From: Zingiber officinale
Taxonomy: Eukaryota; Streptophyta; Magnoliopsida; Zingiberales; Zingiberaceae
Assembly (NCBI RefSeq): GCF_018446385.1
Contig: NC_056001.1
Span: forward strand, 11,960,672 to 12,024,671
Direction: 5' to 3'
DNA: 64,000 nt
Shown here: in pieces, positions 35,434 to 48,800 of the stretch
How the letters are laid out: each line of letters opens with the position of its first letter
Numbering within the stretch: position 1 is the stretch's first letter
Made by a program: the position numbers and the translations under genes
The notes under the pieces: model-generated
What the model was told of the DNA's origin: nothing
Database searches by the model: none
Seen by the model: the letters and a program-made list of their open reading frames with translations, nothing else

Positions 35434-36220
35434 AATTTCATTCTCGGTGCCCGTTGTACTGCTAGATTTTTCTTCCGCGTTATCAAACTTCTATCAAAGC
35501 TGCATCCAGGAGATAGAATAATTAAACCAGTGTTAGAGATATTTGTTCGAGATATTTTTTTTATATGTAGAATTAGCATTCATTAATCCATGATTGATTT
35601 TTTTTATTATATTTTAATCCATCATAATCAAACGGAACAATTTTTTTTAAACTCAACTATACACTTAAACCTCTCAAAGAAGAGTACCATGATCTTGTAC
35701 GCTCTACTGCAATAATAATTGAGGAGTCATCTTCATAGGTACGTGACTAATCCCATCGCACACATTGTTCTGATTGAACAACAACAATAAAGAGATTCAT
35801 TCTCCCACATGTACAATGCATTATTGCAGAATAGCTACCTTATAACTAATGTGACCAATAGTAAGTATCACACTCAATGTTCAGATTGAACGAAAATATA
35901 GACGCTCCCCACAATACACCTTGACATGGCCATCCATACTGACCGCCTAACAAAAGGATGCTCCGACCTTAGGACCATATTTCTAATACAACACAGCAGA
36001 GACAAGAAGCAAATGTAACTGGAGACTACCACATATCACACATTGCTCAGAACAAATATTTCCAATGTTGCTTAGAAATGACAGATTGCCTTGTAATGTC
36101 CATATTTCGTCAATAATCCTGATTGGAATGCAGATAAAGTCAATCACACTGTGTCGGTGTAGTTAGGCATATATTGTTACATGGATAAATCGTATTGCAG
36201 TCTGATTCCCTACTGTTGAA

Positions 36221-39200
36221 TTAAATTAAAAGAGCGTCTATATTGCGCTTGCCTTCTGGACCTTTGCTGTACCAAGAAGAGACGTAATCACCGTATAGAA
36301 CCTCCCGGTACTTGCGTGGAGAATTCTTTGTCACAAGCTGTGGAGCAGGATATATTTTCCTAGTCTTTGATGGATCGTAAAATGCAGCAACGGATAACCG
36401 GGGACGATGATCATTGACGATGGCCCGATGGACAGCACTCTTGTATTGACCGTTAGTTATCACCTGCAGAAAAATCAAAATCAGAATAAACTCTGAAGTT
36501 CACACGTTGAAGTAAAGAGAACAATGGAGTTTTATAATGAGAGAAGTCATCTGGAAAACATAAGAACGAGAATAGTAAAAAGTTACAAGGAAAAACCTTA
36601 TCCCATTTTATTGTGTAAAGCAATTGGTGTAAATGTGAGACTGGAAAATATATGTTTCCACTGGAATTAAAATATGTTGGGTGGTGTTTTAATAAATGTA
36701 CCCTAACCTTTCAAATTTAACAAATTTATCTTCTGCATCAACTTTTCAAATGTCTTGATAACTTTTCCGACCACTTACTAAATGGATGACATGAAATATG
36801 ACATTCCCGACAATAAAAAATTCAAATAACATAGCATTTTATCATTTTTAAAGATAGACTAAATATATTCTAAATATCAAATTCTTTGCTTTCTTCTCTC
36901 CCTCTCGTTATCATTTATCCACAAATAATGTTAATACTCAGCCTCTCCCAGACTACATTAGAACTAAGGTTGTTGATATGATTTTAACAAGCTCGTTACA
37001 AGAATTGGAACCAATTAAAATCATATTCCTGCAGTGAGAGCTAATATGGCTAGAAAAATGTTGTTAGATTATGTTCCAAATGATCTTACCACTAAAAGTT
37101 CCTCTAGGACATTCTTTTGGGGGCACCTAAGTTACTGTCACCACTTGCAATAACAGCTTAGCATGGACTGTTATCTGGCATAGACCAAGAACTGAAATTC
37201 GGTGCCAAGCATCAACCATCATTAATGTACAAAGAAAACAACAATTATAACCTAGCTATGTTAAATTTGTTGGTGTAAAACCAAGGCCTTTCAAAGCAAG
37301 TAAAATAAACAAAAAATTATGCTAACTAACTCATTACAACTCCACTTCAAATTAACAATGCATCTAGCTCATAAAGTTATATTGGCTGGTGACCTCCTAG
37401 GTCTTCTATTCTTCATACTGTATGATAAATCAAAGCATTATCACAGTTTCATTTCGTAGTCATAGCATAGTTACAATCACATCCCTAACATTTTTCTTGA
37501 ATTAAATGTCCCTTCATTCAAGAAAGTTTCTAGCAACTAGGCACAGTCAGCATTGTAAATCTTCTTTTGATATCTAAGTAAGTGTGTTCCCTCCTATGCC
37601 AATAAAATAATACTCTCTTCCTAATCAGCTTAGAACTGATTACTTGGCATTAATTTTATTTCCATATCATAATTTTAATTATAATTTGAGGAGATATTTG
37701 TATTTGATAATTTGAATAGTACTAAAATATATGTTAAAATAAAATTTATTATAGCCAGGGCACCCACTTTATGCTTACATGTCCAATTCATATTGATACG
37801 CTTTTAACTTTCAAGCTGACATAGTTTCATCATGTTGATGAGTAGCAAGGGATATTTTATTTCATTGACATTTGACATATCTATTTTGTTAACTGTGACC
37901 TCAAAGCGAGATTTTAGTACTAACATGACTAATATTCAAGGGGAGGTACGAACAATTCTGAAACCAAGATGGGATCCTCTTGTATTTAAACCTACCTGCT
38001 GGTTGCTGGTTGGGGTTGTACAATCAACCCTATGCAAGGTAAACTAGAACTTGCAAACAAAACCTCAAGTAATAGGTGATTTTAGAACAAGTGCCAAGAC
38101 TAATGGTTTACAGTTGGAATTTATCAGAAACATTCGATTTATTACCAGATAAAGAATTAAGAGAAAATATCAAATAAAAAATAGTGCTAATAATAGTTCA
38201 ACTGTTCAACAAAGATTGCAAGAAATTTATCACAGGATTCCAGGTAATTGTGTTAATGGCATGGATTGAGGATAGTCTGCCACCTTTGAGTTCAAATGTA
38301 TGAAAAGATTGAGATCAGTTCATGGAAGCTTCTAGAAATCTTAAATGCATAAGTGCCTTAGCCATACCTTTGAATCTCATGAAATGAAAGCTGATTAATA
38401 TGCAATTAATATCAAAAAAGTATCAAGAATTATTCAGTTTTCTTTATAATAAAACAGATTATAGTAGATAAACAAACTTCAACTTTCAAATACTATAGTT
38501 ATGGACAAATGATATTATTTTGACACCAAAGGTGAGGGTGAGAGGCAATACCTCAGTTTGGTCAGACAAAATGACAACAATAGCGCCAGAAAGAGGATGC
38601 ACGACTGCCCATTCATCATCTTTAAGTACCTCAAGTCCTGGCACATCATCTTGTATCAGAAGTGTTATGGCACCCATATCAGAATGGGATTGCAAACCAA
38701 GCGCAAGTTCTGGCTGAGGACAAGGAGGGTAGTAGCTGACTGTTATATTCTGATATACTTCTCCAACTGCATCTTCAATATAAGAAGGTGGTAAACCAAC
38801 ACTTTGGGAGATCATATGTAACAACGTTTGAGCAAGTTTCTTTATGCCATCACTATATTCTAGTATAGTATCCCTGTAAACATTAGCCAGTATAGTTTAA
38901 ATATTTGCACAAACCTATTACAATAAGAAGTGAGTTTGAAAAGATGTTTTCTGACTTAATACTGCGAATTCAATTCATAGAAAAATATAGCAATGCATGT
39001 CCACGGAATACAAGGTATCTTCTATTTCTTAACACTGATATATAGCGTCCATCATAGAGACAGACTTGAAAACTAATAAAAGTCCAAAAATATTTTTCTC
39101 CCTTAATAAACCTAAATATGAAATTCACATTTATGATGATAGAAGGGGAGCCTTGGCGCAATGGTAAAGTTGTTGCCATGTGACCAAAAGGATTCGGGAA

Positions 39201-40953
39201 TTCTGGAAACAACCTCTTGCAAAAAGCAGGGTAAGGCTGCGTACAATGGATCCTTCCCCGAGACCCCGCATGGCAGGAGTTTTGTGCACCGGGCTGCCCT
39301 TTTTACAGTTATGATGATAGGATAATACTAAATTTATTTATTAATTAATGAAGAATTCTCAAGCTCTTAATTATAAAATTCTCCTACAGAATTACTGTGT
39401 GTGATATAATTTTGTCCTTCAAAATGAAAAGACAAAGAAAAACTTGTGTTATGTTGAATTTTCCATTAAAGAGAAGCTCCATATTGAGAACAAGAAAACT
39501 AGGAGATTTATCTTTTCCAAGTAATGTTAATACAGTTCAAACTTCCAAACTAAAAGTAAACTAAAAAACTAAAACCAAACTGCTAAAGCTATTGCTTTCT
39601 AACATGGACCACCAAGATTGAAACAAATAGCTTTGAGTATCTAGCAGTTTAATTTGCTTATAATCTTACCATTAGCATTAAAGGCTTCACCCAAAATAAG
39701 CCCTTGCTTGACATCTTGAGATCTTCTTAATGGTACATCGATACAAAGCATATAGGTAAAGGATATTAACTTTTAAACTATCTAGATTAGTGAAACTACA
39801 ACACCAGAATGAAACAACTTAATTGGTCATTTTTGTACTACTAAATTCCAGATATAATGAGAACCTAAACAACTGAAAAATCAAACATGTTAAGAGGTGA
39901 TTTCTGAGCATCCATGAGCAACAAATTAACTGCCACCAAAACCAGCTTCGTAGTGGCCTCAAATAAATTCAAAGAAAGTGGGTGGTAATACAAGATTCCA
40001 GAAAAGGAATTCTCTATTAACAGCTAGGTCTAAACCCAGTACATATAAATTTGAATCTGATGTCATAAATTGACATATGAAAACCCTGCTAATGAAGAGG
40101 AATAACTCTTGGCACATTAACCCTAAAAAAAACCCCTTCAACTAACCATGAAATTTTATAAGTACACAGCATATTGCAGAAGTTGAAAATAAATAGTCAA
40201 TTTCATCTTAGTATGATCTACAAGAACGCCCAAAAAAAATCACTAAGATATCATTCATAAGCATCGATTGATCGTTAACCAATTCTTCCATACCAACCTA
40301 AAATCCCTAAAACTAGATGCCCCTTCGTTGTAATTAGTAAATTTATATTTTATCCAAGCCAAACTCATTGTAAACGAAAAGGATGTTCTTGGCTGCGTTA
40401 CAAGTCATTTGAGTATGCTTAAAAAAACAAAAAATAAATAAATAAATAAAGTAACCTGAGTGGAAGAACAATCTCATCTGAACCTGTAATTAGTTGGGAA
40501 ATCCGGCCACCGGCTAGGGTTCCGCCGAGACACCGGTAGCGTGTGATGATCAAAATAATCCCTCCAATCAAGTACTCCATCATCGTTCGAGAGCATGCGG
40601 CTTCCATACCCCTCAGAAGCTGGAGACCGGGGGTCGCACGCAAACCGGAGCTTTGCCTCCATGGGGGAGGAAAAGAAAGACGACCCGACAGACTTCATTT
40701 CCTCCAGGAGCCGTGAGGAGACCCCGTGGTTCACCACCTGGAAGGCGCCCCAATCCCTGGAAGCGCAGGCGATGGCTGGAACGGGGTCGCCTGCGGAGAG
40801 GCTAAGGTCGATAACGGGAATGCCACCGACGTCGATTCCGCAGCGGCGGGGGTCGGGCCGGAGCTCCAGAGGCTGGATGTATCGAGAAGGAAGCCGCGAT
40901 ATGCCCGCATCCACGAGGGTTTGAACGCGCCGAGGTTCCGCAACCGCTTCCAT
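36221..40953 (-). CDS. 2-oxoglutarate/Fe(II)-dependent dioxygenase, three exons
   Basis: DOXC-class soluble dioxygenase. Exons: 40484-40953, 38552-38873 and 36221-36463, with GT-AG junctions and closing phases, giving 344 residues. The N-terminal DIOX_N part has RVQTLVDAGISRLPSRYIQP and DWGAFQVVNHGVS. The jelly-roll core has NITVSYYPPCPQPELALG, the iron ligands HSD (His220, Asp222) and His276, and the oxoglutarate-binding RLS (Arg286, Ser288), all intact. The enzyme uses O2 and 2-oxoglutarate to hydroxylate or otherwise oxidise a small molecule. The N-terminus is reminiscent of jasmonate-oxidase/At5g05600-type proteins, but the substrate cannot be told from sequence. Intron 1 (1610 bp) holds an Au-like SINE. 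A Mutator-type MITE lies about 90 bp upstream of the start codon. It is divergent to the kinase gene at 42975. Confidence 0.92.
39144..39308 (+). mobile_element. Au-like SINE in dioxygenase intron 1
   Basis: GGGGAGCCTTGGCGCAATGG (pol III box A region) at the start, GGTAAGGCTGCGTACAATGG in the middle, then CCGGGCTGCCCTTTTT at the end, the hallmark of the plant Au SINE family. Exact 12-bp target duplication TTATGATGATAG (39132-39143 and 39309-39320). Inserted antisense to the gene. Box B and part of the middle are shortened compared with the usual Au form. Confidence 0.9.
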
Positions 40954-41052
40954 CGCCGATCGTTGTCACTTGTCAGACTGTCAGAGGTCGTGCCTGATAG
41001 ATAACATGAAAATAAGATATCATTATTTCCATTTTTGTTTATATTATATTAA

Positions 41053-41808
41053 CGGTAAATTAGAGAAAAATCTCCAATGGTAATCATAACTTTGCATACA
41101 ATCTCCATGCCTACAAAATTTTATTTCCACTCCCTGCATGCAAAGTATTACTTGTTTCAACTCCCTCATGCAAATATTGATACCTAAATTGCCCCTCAGA
41201 TTTTTTAGGTACAAAAAGTTCAAAATTGAGTACAAAAAGTCTGAAAACGAGTATAATTCTTCTTAAAGTCAGTACTTTATATTAAAAATCGAGTATATTT
41301 TCTATCAAAATTGTCCCTCATATTTTTTAGGTATAAAAAGTCTAAAAATAAGTATAATTCCTGTTAAATTCAGCACTTTACACTATAATCCAGTACTCTA
41401 TACTAGGATCGAGTATATTTTCTATTGAAATTAACCCATATTTTTTAGGTACAAAAAGTCAAAAATTGAGTACAAAAAGTCCGAAAATGAGTATAATTCT
41501 TCTTAAAGTCAGTATTTTATATTAAAAATCGAGTATATTTTCTATTAAATTCAGCACATTAAACTAAAATCGAGTATATTTTGAGGTGAAAAAAGAATCG
41601 TACTCAATTTAATAGAAAATATACTAGATTCTAATTTAATATACTGAATTTAAGAGGATTTATACTGATTTTTGGACTTTTTGTACCTAAAAATATCATG
41701 GGCAATTAGATAAATATGTTTAGCTGGGGAGTGAAAAGAAAGTTTTTTATGGATGGGGACTACATGTAAAGTTATGTTTGCCCATGGGGAGTGCATGCAA
41801 ATTTACCC
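41053..41808. mobile_element. Mutator-type MITE with long inverted repeats, 9-bp target duplication
   Basis: A 756-bp element whose two halves are imperfect inverted copies: ACTCCC...GCATGCAAA and TTTTTAGGTACAAAAAGTC words face each other across a centre near 41590. The 9-bp direct repeat TTATATTAA flanks it (41044-41052 and 41809-41817). The GAGTACAAAAAGTC and AATCGAGTATATTTTCTAT words also recur in tandem in the left half. A 9-bp duplication and long terminal inverted repeats fit Mutator-like elements. It begins about 90 bp upstream of the dioxygenase start codon. Confidence 0.75.
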
Positions 41809-42014
41809 TTATATTAAATATAAGCTTACAAAATACAAATGCAAAAAATGAATTTTCTTTAATTTTCTATCACCAGTTTGTTCCACTTGAAAAAATGGTG
41901 ATTTCTAGGCAATAAAACAAAAGAAATATATATTTTTTCTCTTTTGGCGATAAAAATAAATAGTAATAATAAAATACGCGTTTAATTTCGGTTATGCTCC
42001 CTCACAGTTCGATC

Positions 42015-42619
42015 TAGGGCGGTAAATGAATCAAGCGTTCGTGAATAAATTTAGTGTTTGATTTGATAAGAGCTTGTTTATGTTCATTCAATATACATAA
42101 AATTAATTAAACAAACAAGCTTGAACAGCTCGTTAAGCTAAACAAACAAACTTAAATACATATATGTTCAGTTCGTTAACGTTCGTGAACAATATTCACG
42201 AACCATATTTATTAATAAACTCTTTTCAATATGCTAAATAAATAATAAAATAAAATAAAATAAATAAATAAATAAATTTAAATTATCAATCTTAATAACC
42301 AATCAAACAATTAAAAGTTTCAAACAATCAAACAAGCTTAAATTGAGAGTTTGATAACATCTAAATGAATCAAGCTCAAGCCAATCTCGAACCAAGTTTA
42401 AGCCAAGCTTGAATTGAGAGTTTGATAACATCTAAACGAATCAAGCTCAAGCCAAGTTTCAAACAAACTCAATCTCATAAAAAATAAACCAAGTCAAATT
42501 TGAACATTCATTTCAAAAACTTGATTCATTTTAAGTTTGGCTCGGATCGACTTGATTATCTTATCAAACAAATTTAAACACTCTAAAACTTGACTCGGCT
42601 CGACTTGTTTACCGCACTA
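42015..42619. mobile_element. hAT-type MITE, older relative of the one at 4578
   Basis: Ends TAGGGCGGTAAA and TTTACCGCACTA. The flanking 8-mers GTTCGATC (42007-42014) and ATTCAATC (42620-42627) match at 6 of 8 positions. The interior shares long stretches with 4578-5145 (TTTAGTGTTTGA, TTATGTTCATT, ATATATG, TTCGTGAAC). It lies about 355 bp upstream of the kinase start codon. Confidence 0.7.
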
Positions 42620-42974
42620 ATTCAATCATCCTATCCCAGGCTCGCTATTCCAATCTTCAATCCCTAATTTTAGTAATTAATCTCGATGAAACAAATCCCT
42701 TTTGTGATTTTATCTCTTCTACGCTTTCCTCTCCCAACCCCACAAATACGATCAACCTCCCCCCCTAACCGGTAGGTGACGGTTAATTACTTCTTACCGC
42801 CCAACAATCCGTCGTTGTATGCAGCTCGAAGGTTCTCCTCTTGTCCTAAAATTAATTGTGCTTCGGAATCGACGAGATCAACAGGTTGACTTTGATGATA
42901 ATACGTAGATTCTCAACATTCTTCTTCTCTTGATTCTTGATCCTCGTTTCTTTAATTTTTTGTCTGAAGCTGGT

Positions 42975-44185
42975 ATGAAAACCAATGCTACATCACAAGA
43001 ACCTACTTCATTTGACGACAAACGAATTGATCCAAGAAACAACTCCGGGACTGGAAATGGCGGTGGTGCTTCAAAACCGTCACGTAACAAGAAAAAAACG
43101 GAGCCAATCTTCAAGTCCGGCACCGGCACTGCCGACGCTGCCTCCAAAGCGGCATGTCCGAGCCCAAAACAGCAGCACGCAAATAATGGTTCCAGGCTAC
43201 CCATGATTTCCGAGAGCGCCTCCACCTCTACCTGCGGTAATTCGACGACGACCTCCGCAACAACTACAATGACCGCCGGCGCCGCCAAGAGCAGCGACGC
43301 GAAGCTGAGCGACTCCATCAGCCGCGGCAGCAACAACAGCAACCGAAGCGACAGCATCGACAGCGTCGCTTCCGCCCCAATCAGACGCCATACCGGCGGC
43401 GACTGCCGGTGGGAGGCCATTCAGTTGGTCAACGCCAAGGAGTCCCCAATCGGCATCGGCCATTTCGTACTGCTGAAACGCCTCGGCTACGGTGACATCG
43501 GCAGCGTGTATCTCGTCGAGCTCAGAGGAATTGGTACCTTCTTCGCCATGAAAGTGATGGACAAGGCGTCGATTGCTAGCAGGAACAAGCTCCTCCGAGC
43601 TCAAACCGAGAGGGAAATCCTTATCATGCTCGATCACCCCTTCTTGCCGACTCTGTATTCTCACTTCGAGACGGAGAAGTTCTATTGCTTGGTGATGGAG
43701 TACTGCAGCGGTGGCAATCTCCATTCGCTCCGGCAGAAGCAGCCTAACAAGCATTTTACCGAGCAAGCCGCAAGGTTTCAGTTTTTTAATCATCATTCAT
43801 TCGTATGGCGGATCCAAAAAAAAAAAATCCAACTTTGAAGCAAGCTTGCAATTGATCTCTTTCTGAATCAGATTCTATGCTTCGGAGGTGCTACTGGCGC
43901 TGGAGTACTTGCATATGTTGGGGATTGTATACAGGGACTTGAAGCCGGAGAACGTGCTGGTGAGGGAGGAAGGACACATAATGCTCTCCGATTTCGACCT
44001 CTCCCTGCGCTGCTCAGTCGACCCCACGCTCGTCAAATCCTCGTCGCGCTCGAGCAGCAGCGAGGTCGTCAACGCCGGGATGATCGACGGCGACCAGACC
44101 GTGCAGAGCTGCATCCAGCCGTCCTCCTTCTTCCCCCGCATCCTACCCAAGAAAAACCGCAAGTCCAAATCCGATTTTGGGATCG

Positions 44186-44216
<31 letters not shown>

Positions 44217-44760
44217 CCACGGTATCGCCGAATTGGAGTTCATGGCGGAGCCGACGAACGCGCGGTCGATGTCGTTCGTGGGGACGCACGAGTACCTGGC
44301 GCCGGAGATCATCCGCGGCGAGGGGCATGGCAGCGCGGTGGATTGGTGGACCTTCGGCATCTTCCTGTACGAGCTGTTGCATGGGACTACGCCGTTCAAG
44401 GGCTCCGGCAACAAGGCCACGCTTCAAAACGTGGTCAGCCAGCCGCTGAGGTTCCCGGAGACGCCACTGGCGAGCCTGGTGGCGAGGGATCTGATACAGG
44501 GGCTGCTTGTGAAGGATCCACAGAGGAGGATCGCCTACCACAGAGGGGCGACTGAGATCAAGCAGCATCCGTTCTTTGAGGGGATCAATTGGGCTCTGGT
44601 GAGGAGCATAGCGCCTCCACATGTTCCTGATCCGGTCAACTTTAGTCAGTTTGGGAGCAAGGAGAAGAAGAAGAGCGCTGAGGGTGGACTTGCAGGTGGG
44701 AACAGCGGGAACAAAGCTCATTCCAGCGATTCTTCGAATCTTGATTTTGAGTATTTCTAG
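42975..44760 (+). CDS. D6PKL: D6PK-like AGCVIII protein kinase, two exons
   Basis: Ser/Thr kinase of the plant AGC VIIIa group. Exons 42975-43774 and 43872-44760 with a 97-bp GT-AG intron give 562 residues. A Ser/Thr/Asn-rich N-terminus (1-145) precedes the kinase domain: glycine loop [12 protein letters not shown] (170-181), Lys193, Glu212, YRDLKPEN (287-294), and DFD (307-309) in place of DFG, the AGCVIII hallmark. A long insertion (about 317-395) carries a basic LPKKNRKSK and a Ser/Asn run encoded by a CAG/CAA microsatellite. Activation loop [12 protein letters not shown] (Ser401 is the expected PDK1 site). The C-terminus ends FEYF, a PDK1-docking motif. Relatives phosphorylate PIN auxin exporters at the plasma membrane. 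The ATG at 42975 is chosen because no upstream ATG lies in frame. The D6PK subgroup is likely but not proven. Confidence 0.93.
43775..43871 (+). other. Intron of the D6PK-like kinase gene
   Basis: GCAAG|GTTTCA donor and AATCAG|ATTCTATG acceptor. Splicing joins AG|A into Arg267 and restores [14 protein letters not shown]. An A-rich run of 10 lies inside. This is the intron position typical of AGCVIII genes, just before FYA(S/A)E. Confidence 0.88.
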
Positions 44761-45873
44761 GACGACAATGTTTAATTTAATTAATTCTTTAATGCTTGGG
44801 AATGTTTTTGTAAATAAGAGGATCGAACATTATTTCTATGCCAGTCAAATACATCATTCTCATTCTCATTCTGGAAAAATGATGTTATTGGATGCCTCGT
44901 TAGTGTTTTGACCTTCACCAGATACTGCTGGCTGCATTAGCTAAGACTTTTAGTGTGTGCTTTATACTTTTCTTTTTTAAAATTTATGCAAAGGGGTTTG
45001 ACTATAATTCTTAACCATGCGTGAATTCGTCATTAAAAAAAAAATCATCTGTTTACCTAAGTCACCTGCCAAAAATATTTTATTAATGTTTCTTCCAGCA
45101 AAATGGTATCCTATCAAGCAAAAGAAGACGAGACCGCTGCCTCCTCCTAGAGTAGTGTATTGTGTTTTTGAAATGCTTTTATTTTTCTATGTTTGAGTCA
45201 TTAAACCGATCCAATTCTAAAAATAAGCTATAATTCATTATTATTATTTTCTTTGTATATTTTAAATAAAAATTAGCCACTTAAAAGAATTTATTCTTGA
45301 TGGTGGAAGATATGGAGTTTCATATGTTTTATAGAGTGGAGTCAACTCACTATAGGAACAATTCAAACATAATAACCATTGGTGATTCAATGTTGTTAAA
45401 GAGCTTTCAAATATTTTATTATATAGCCATAGTGGATTTAACATTTTTCCGGGAGGCGTTCGAGACTAACCTTGCTGATATGAGATGGAGTGATTTTCGG
45501 AACCTGATCATGCTTTTGAAAATTTACTTTCAATCTTTTAGCTTTTGATGCCCTTCCACTCAAAAAGAGTGTTCAATCAGCCATTGACCCTAGTTTGAAA
45601 AATAATGCCTGCTTCTCGGCTTCGATTTCTCCTCTACAAATATGCACTGTATGTGAAATTTTTTATAACTGAGCACTTATAGAGTTTAAGCAACAAGTTA
45701 TTAAAAAAAGACAGGATGAGCAACACAAAATGAAATAAATCTAAGCGGAAATAATTCAGTATGAGAATGAAGTTAAAAAAAAATAATAAATACACAAAGA
45801 CATCAGAACTACAAACGCAAAAAATATCAAAAGAAATTTTCAAACGGCCCTCGTTAACCTATTAGCAGTAGAT
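44761..45873. other. Convergent intergenic region (3' ends of kinase and TOL genes)
   Basis: AT-rich, about 1.1 kb. It holds the 3' untranslated regions of two converging genes. An 83-codon open frame at 45297-45548 has no recognisable product. No repeat or RNA gene seen. Confidence 0.6.
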
Positions 45874-48800
45874 TCACTTTGCTTTGTTTTTTGCCATACT
45901 AAGAAGGTCGCCAAAAAGTTTTTCCTCTGTCTTCGGTGTCTTGTTCATTGGCTGCGAGTAAGAGGGCACTGAATTTGGATAGGACGAAGTCCCATTCACA
46001 AACATGTGATTATCTTGCATGGAAAGCCCATGCATCATCTGCGAAAGTCCATGTGAACTAGCATAGCCATATGCAGCACCCCCTGACGGAGAGAACTGAC
46101 GCACTGGTTGCGTCAAATACCCACCATAACCAGTCAGCTGATTGCTGTAGAGAGCTTGCTGACTAATGGCAGGCATATGGCTACCATATACCTGCTGTGA
46201 GTAGATAGCAGTCATCTGGTCATTCTTAATTGGTCCATACATGCTTGCATACTGATTGTTGTGGACAAAATGAGGCGGAAGACCTCCGTGTTGTGAGCCT
46301 AACATAACTTGCTGGTGCGTTACCCCTATAAAGCCGCCAGGCAACGGTTGGGCAATTTGTGGGGGGAAGCTTCCAGGTTGGCCAGTTGCAGCAATTTGGG
46401 GTGGGAAGCTTCCAGGATGGCCAGTTGGCCCAGATAAGGGAGTGCTACCAACAAATTGACCATGTTGCAGCAGTTGAGGGTGCAAATTAGGGAAGTCACT
46501 AGATGGAGCAGATTGAGCTTCCCAAGGTGCTCGAGGAAGAACTAGGCCTTGATCATTTACACCATAACTTTGTGCTGGCTGCTGTGATGAAAAGCCTGTA
46601 GGTACTTGACTGTTCATGATAGGATTTGTTTGGTTGAATTGTACAGGCTGTTGTAATTGGAGAGGATTCACCGTGAGTGGTGTTGCAGAAGTGTAAGCCG
46701 GTAGGGATGACAACGTCAATTGGGAATCAGATGGCCTTGGAGGGTTGCTATTATTCTCTTCAGTTTTAGCATTGGAAAACATGTCTGCAAGAGCTAAGAT
46801 GTTTTGGTCAGAAGCAGAGTTAATGAGTGGTTCGTTGACAGGCACGAGGGCTCGATTCTCATTTTTGGGTTCACTATAATCTTCACCACTGAGAAGATCG
46901 ATTCTTGGATCAATTATAGCTAAAGAAGTTGCTGAACCATTGGGGGTTGGAGGTGCAGGCAATGATAATTGCTGAAGAGGAGGTTTGTCGCCAGTTATTG
47001 AGCTTGTGTTTGACCTACATATATGAATCAAAAACATCATGTCAAACATCGAATCATAAGCAGTACTTTTTAAAGGCACTAGGAGATTGCAGTTCCTAAG
47101 CACAAGTTGTACTGAGCATCCAAGGTTTAAATCTGAAAAATCAAATCGAGCAAGAACCAAGTTGCAAAATTCAATTGTTGCCTTAACAGTATACAAATTT
47201 GGTTTTAATTCAAAAAAAAAACATTTCCCTAAAATATGGGAGAGTGGTCAGCCGTTGAAACCAAACCATACCAATAATTATATAGAATATCATATGTGTG
47301 CTAGATATAACAGAAATTATAGGCCTAGTCTCATGACTGATTATTTGATAAGACAGAAATAGTATACATGAGCTGTAATCCCCTTTTGGATATAAAAATA
47401 AGAACATAAAGCTAGATTTTCGACTTGCTATTAGAGTCAAATCCTATTCCGACTCCATAGTCTTCGCCACTTTGTTGTTCTTCTACACCCCTCGCATATT
47501 GTTATCTTTAAGTCCACCTGTCGTGTATTTAATTACGCAGACAAATGTAACAATTGGTGGCAATCATGAGATGTAATCATTACCTTAACAGTTGGCTCTC
47601 TTATAGTGCTCCTACTATCACACAATCTCTTATTAATGGCATTATTATCTTGTTCATCTGTCTGTGTTTAAAATAAATGAGCTTGCTAAGTTTACATCCT
47701 CAGTGAAGTTCTAGTGTGAAACATATGAACTTTGATAAAGAACACCATGAACCTTTTCCTTCTAATACTGATTAGCATACTTCAACCATTGGTCGAGTTC
47801 ACTCAGCTGTTTTTAGGTGTCTATCCTGTCTATAGTAATGATGGCTTTCATGTCTTTTTTAACCTTTATTATTCTTGAACCTAAACAATTTAAAAGAGAT
47901 ACTGTTTTCACCTAATTTTTTATCTTATTTATTGCTTTCCTCGATCATACAATCCCCTGCCTTCATATCAACTCATCACTAACTCGATCCAACTCTTAAT
48001 TAGACATCAATTACTCCACTATGAGTTTACAGTTCAACTAAAGAGATACCTTCATTAGATTTGAACCGCCACCAATGACTTCATCCACAGGAACTCCAAC
48101 ATCAATTCCTCTTCAACTCATTTTGACTTGCTTTTGCTCTTAAGAAAGGCAAGCGTACTCATCTATACATTCTATTGTCAAATTTGTTTTCTTTGATAAT
48201 GTCAGCCACCTCTTAAATTTCTTTATGTTTTCATTATTCATACAGATTTCAAGGTTGCACTAGGCACCACGAAGCCCTTAGAGATACCCATTGGAAACAA
48301 GTGCAGATTCTAGGACCAAGGTGCATCTTTTAACAACACTGATCACAATTCACAACTAGTAAATCTTACTGGAAATTAACACAATAGATTAACTACTGAA
48401 AACCACCATACTTTTGGGATGAATCTGTTAAGAGAAATGGGAAGGAAAAAATCATTTACCTTTGGTCTGTCTGTTTGTTTGGTGCAGAATCATCAAGATC
48501 TACAAGTGCCTGAAGTGATTTGGGCTTCACCGCCTGAACAGATTTTCCTGCGGCAATAGAATCATGTTTCACAAGTACATGCTCCAAGTCATCATTAAGA
48601 GCAAGTGCTTGACCAAGCAACTCCTCGTCTCTATTCAAAATAACAAAAGAGATAAATTATGCAAAATGCAATTTTCACAATCTTTCCAAACAGGTATGAG
48701 AAAAAAAAACTGAACATATTTTTTTATAAGTTTCTTCTATTAGAGCCTTCACAATAAGACCGGATATTTCTTCTAAATATTTGTGGTCTATATATCTACA

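Noticed and set aside
42930-42974. Upstream extension of the kinase frame
   Set aside because: The extension begins at a TTG codon; the first in-frame ATG is at 42975.
42878-43796. Long open frames (180 and 199 codons) on the minus strand opposite the kinase
   Set aside because: They lie antisense to a well-supported kinase exon with high GC at third positions; no protein similarity. Shadow frames.
43875-44721. Minus-strand frames of 181 and 192 codons opposite kinase exon 2
   Set aside because: Same reason: antisense shadows of a conserved kinase domain.
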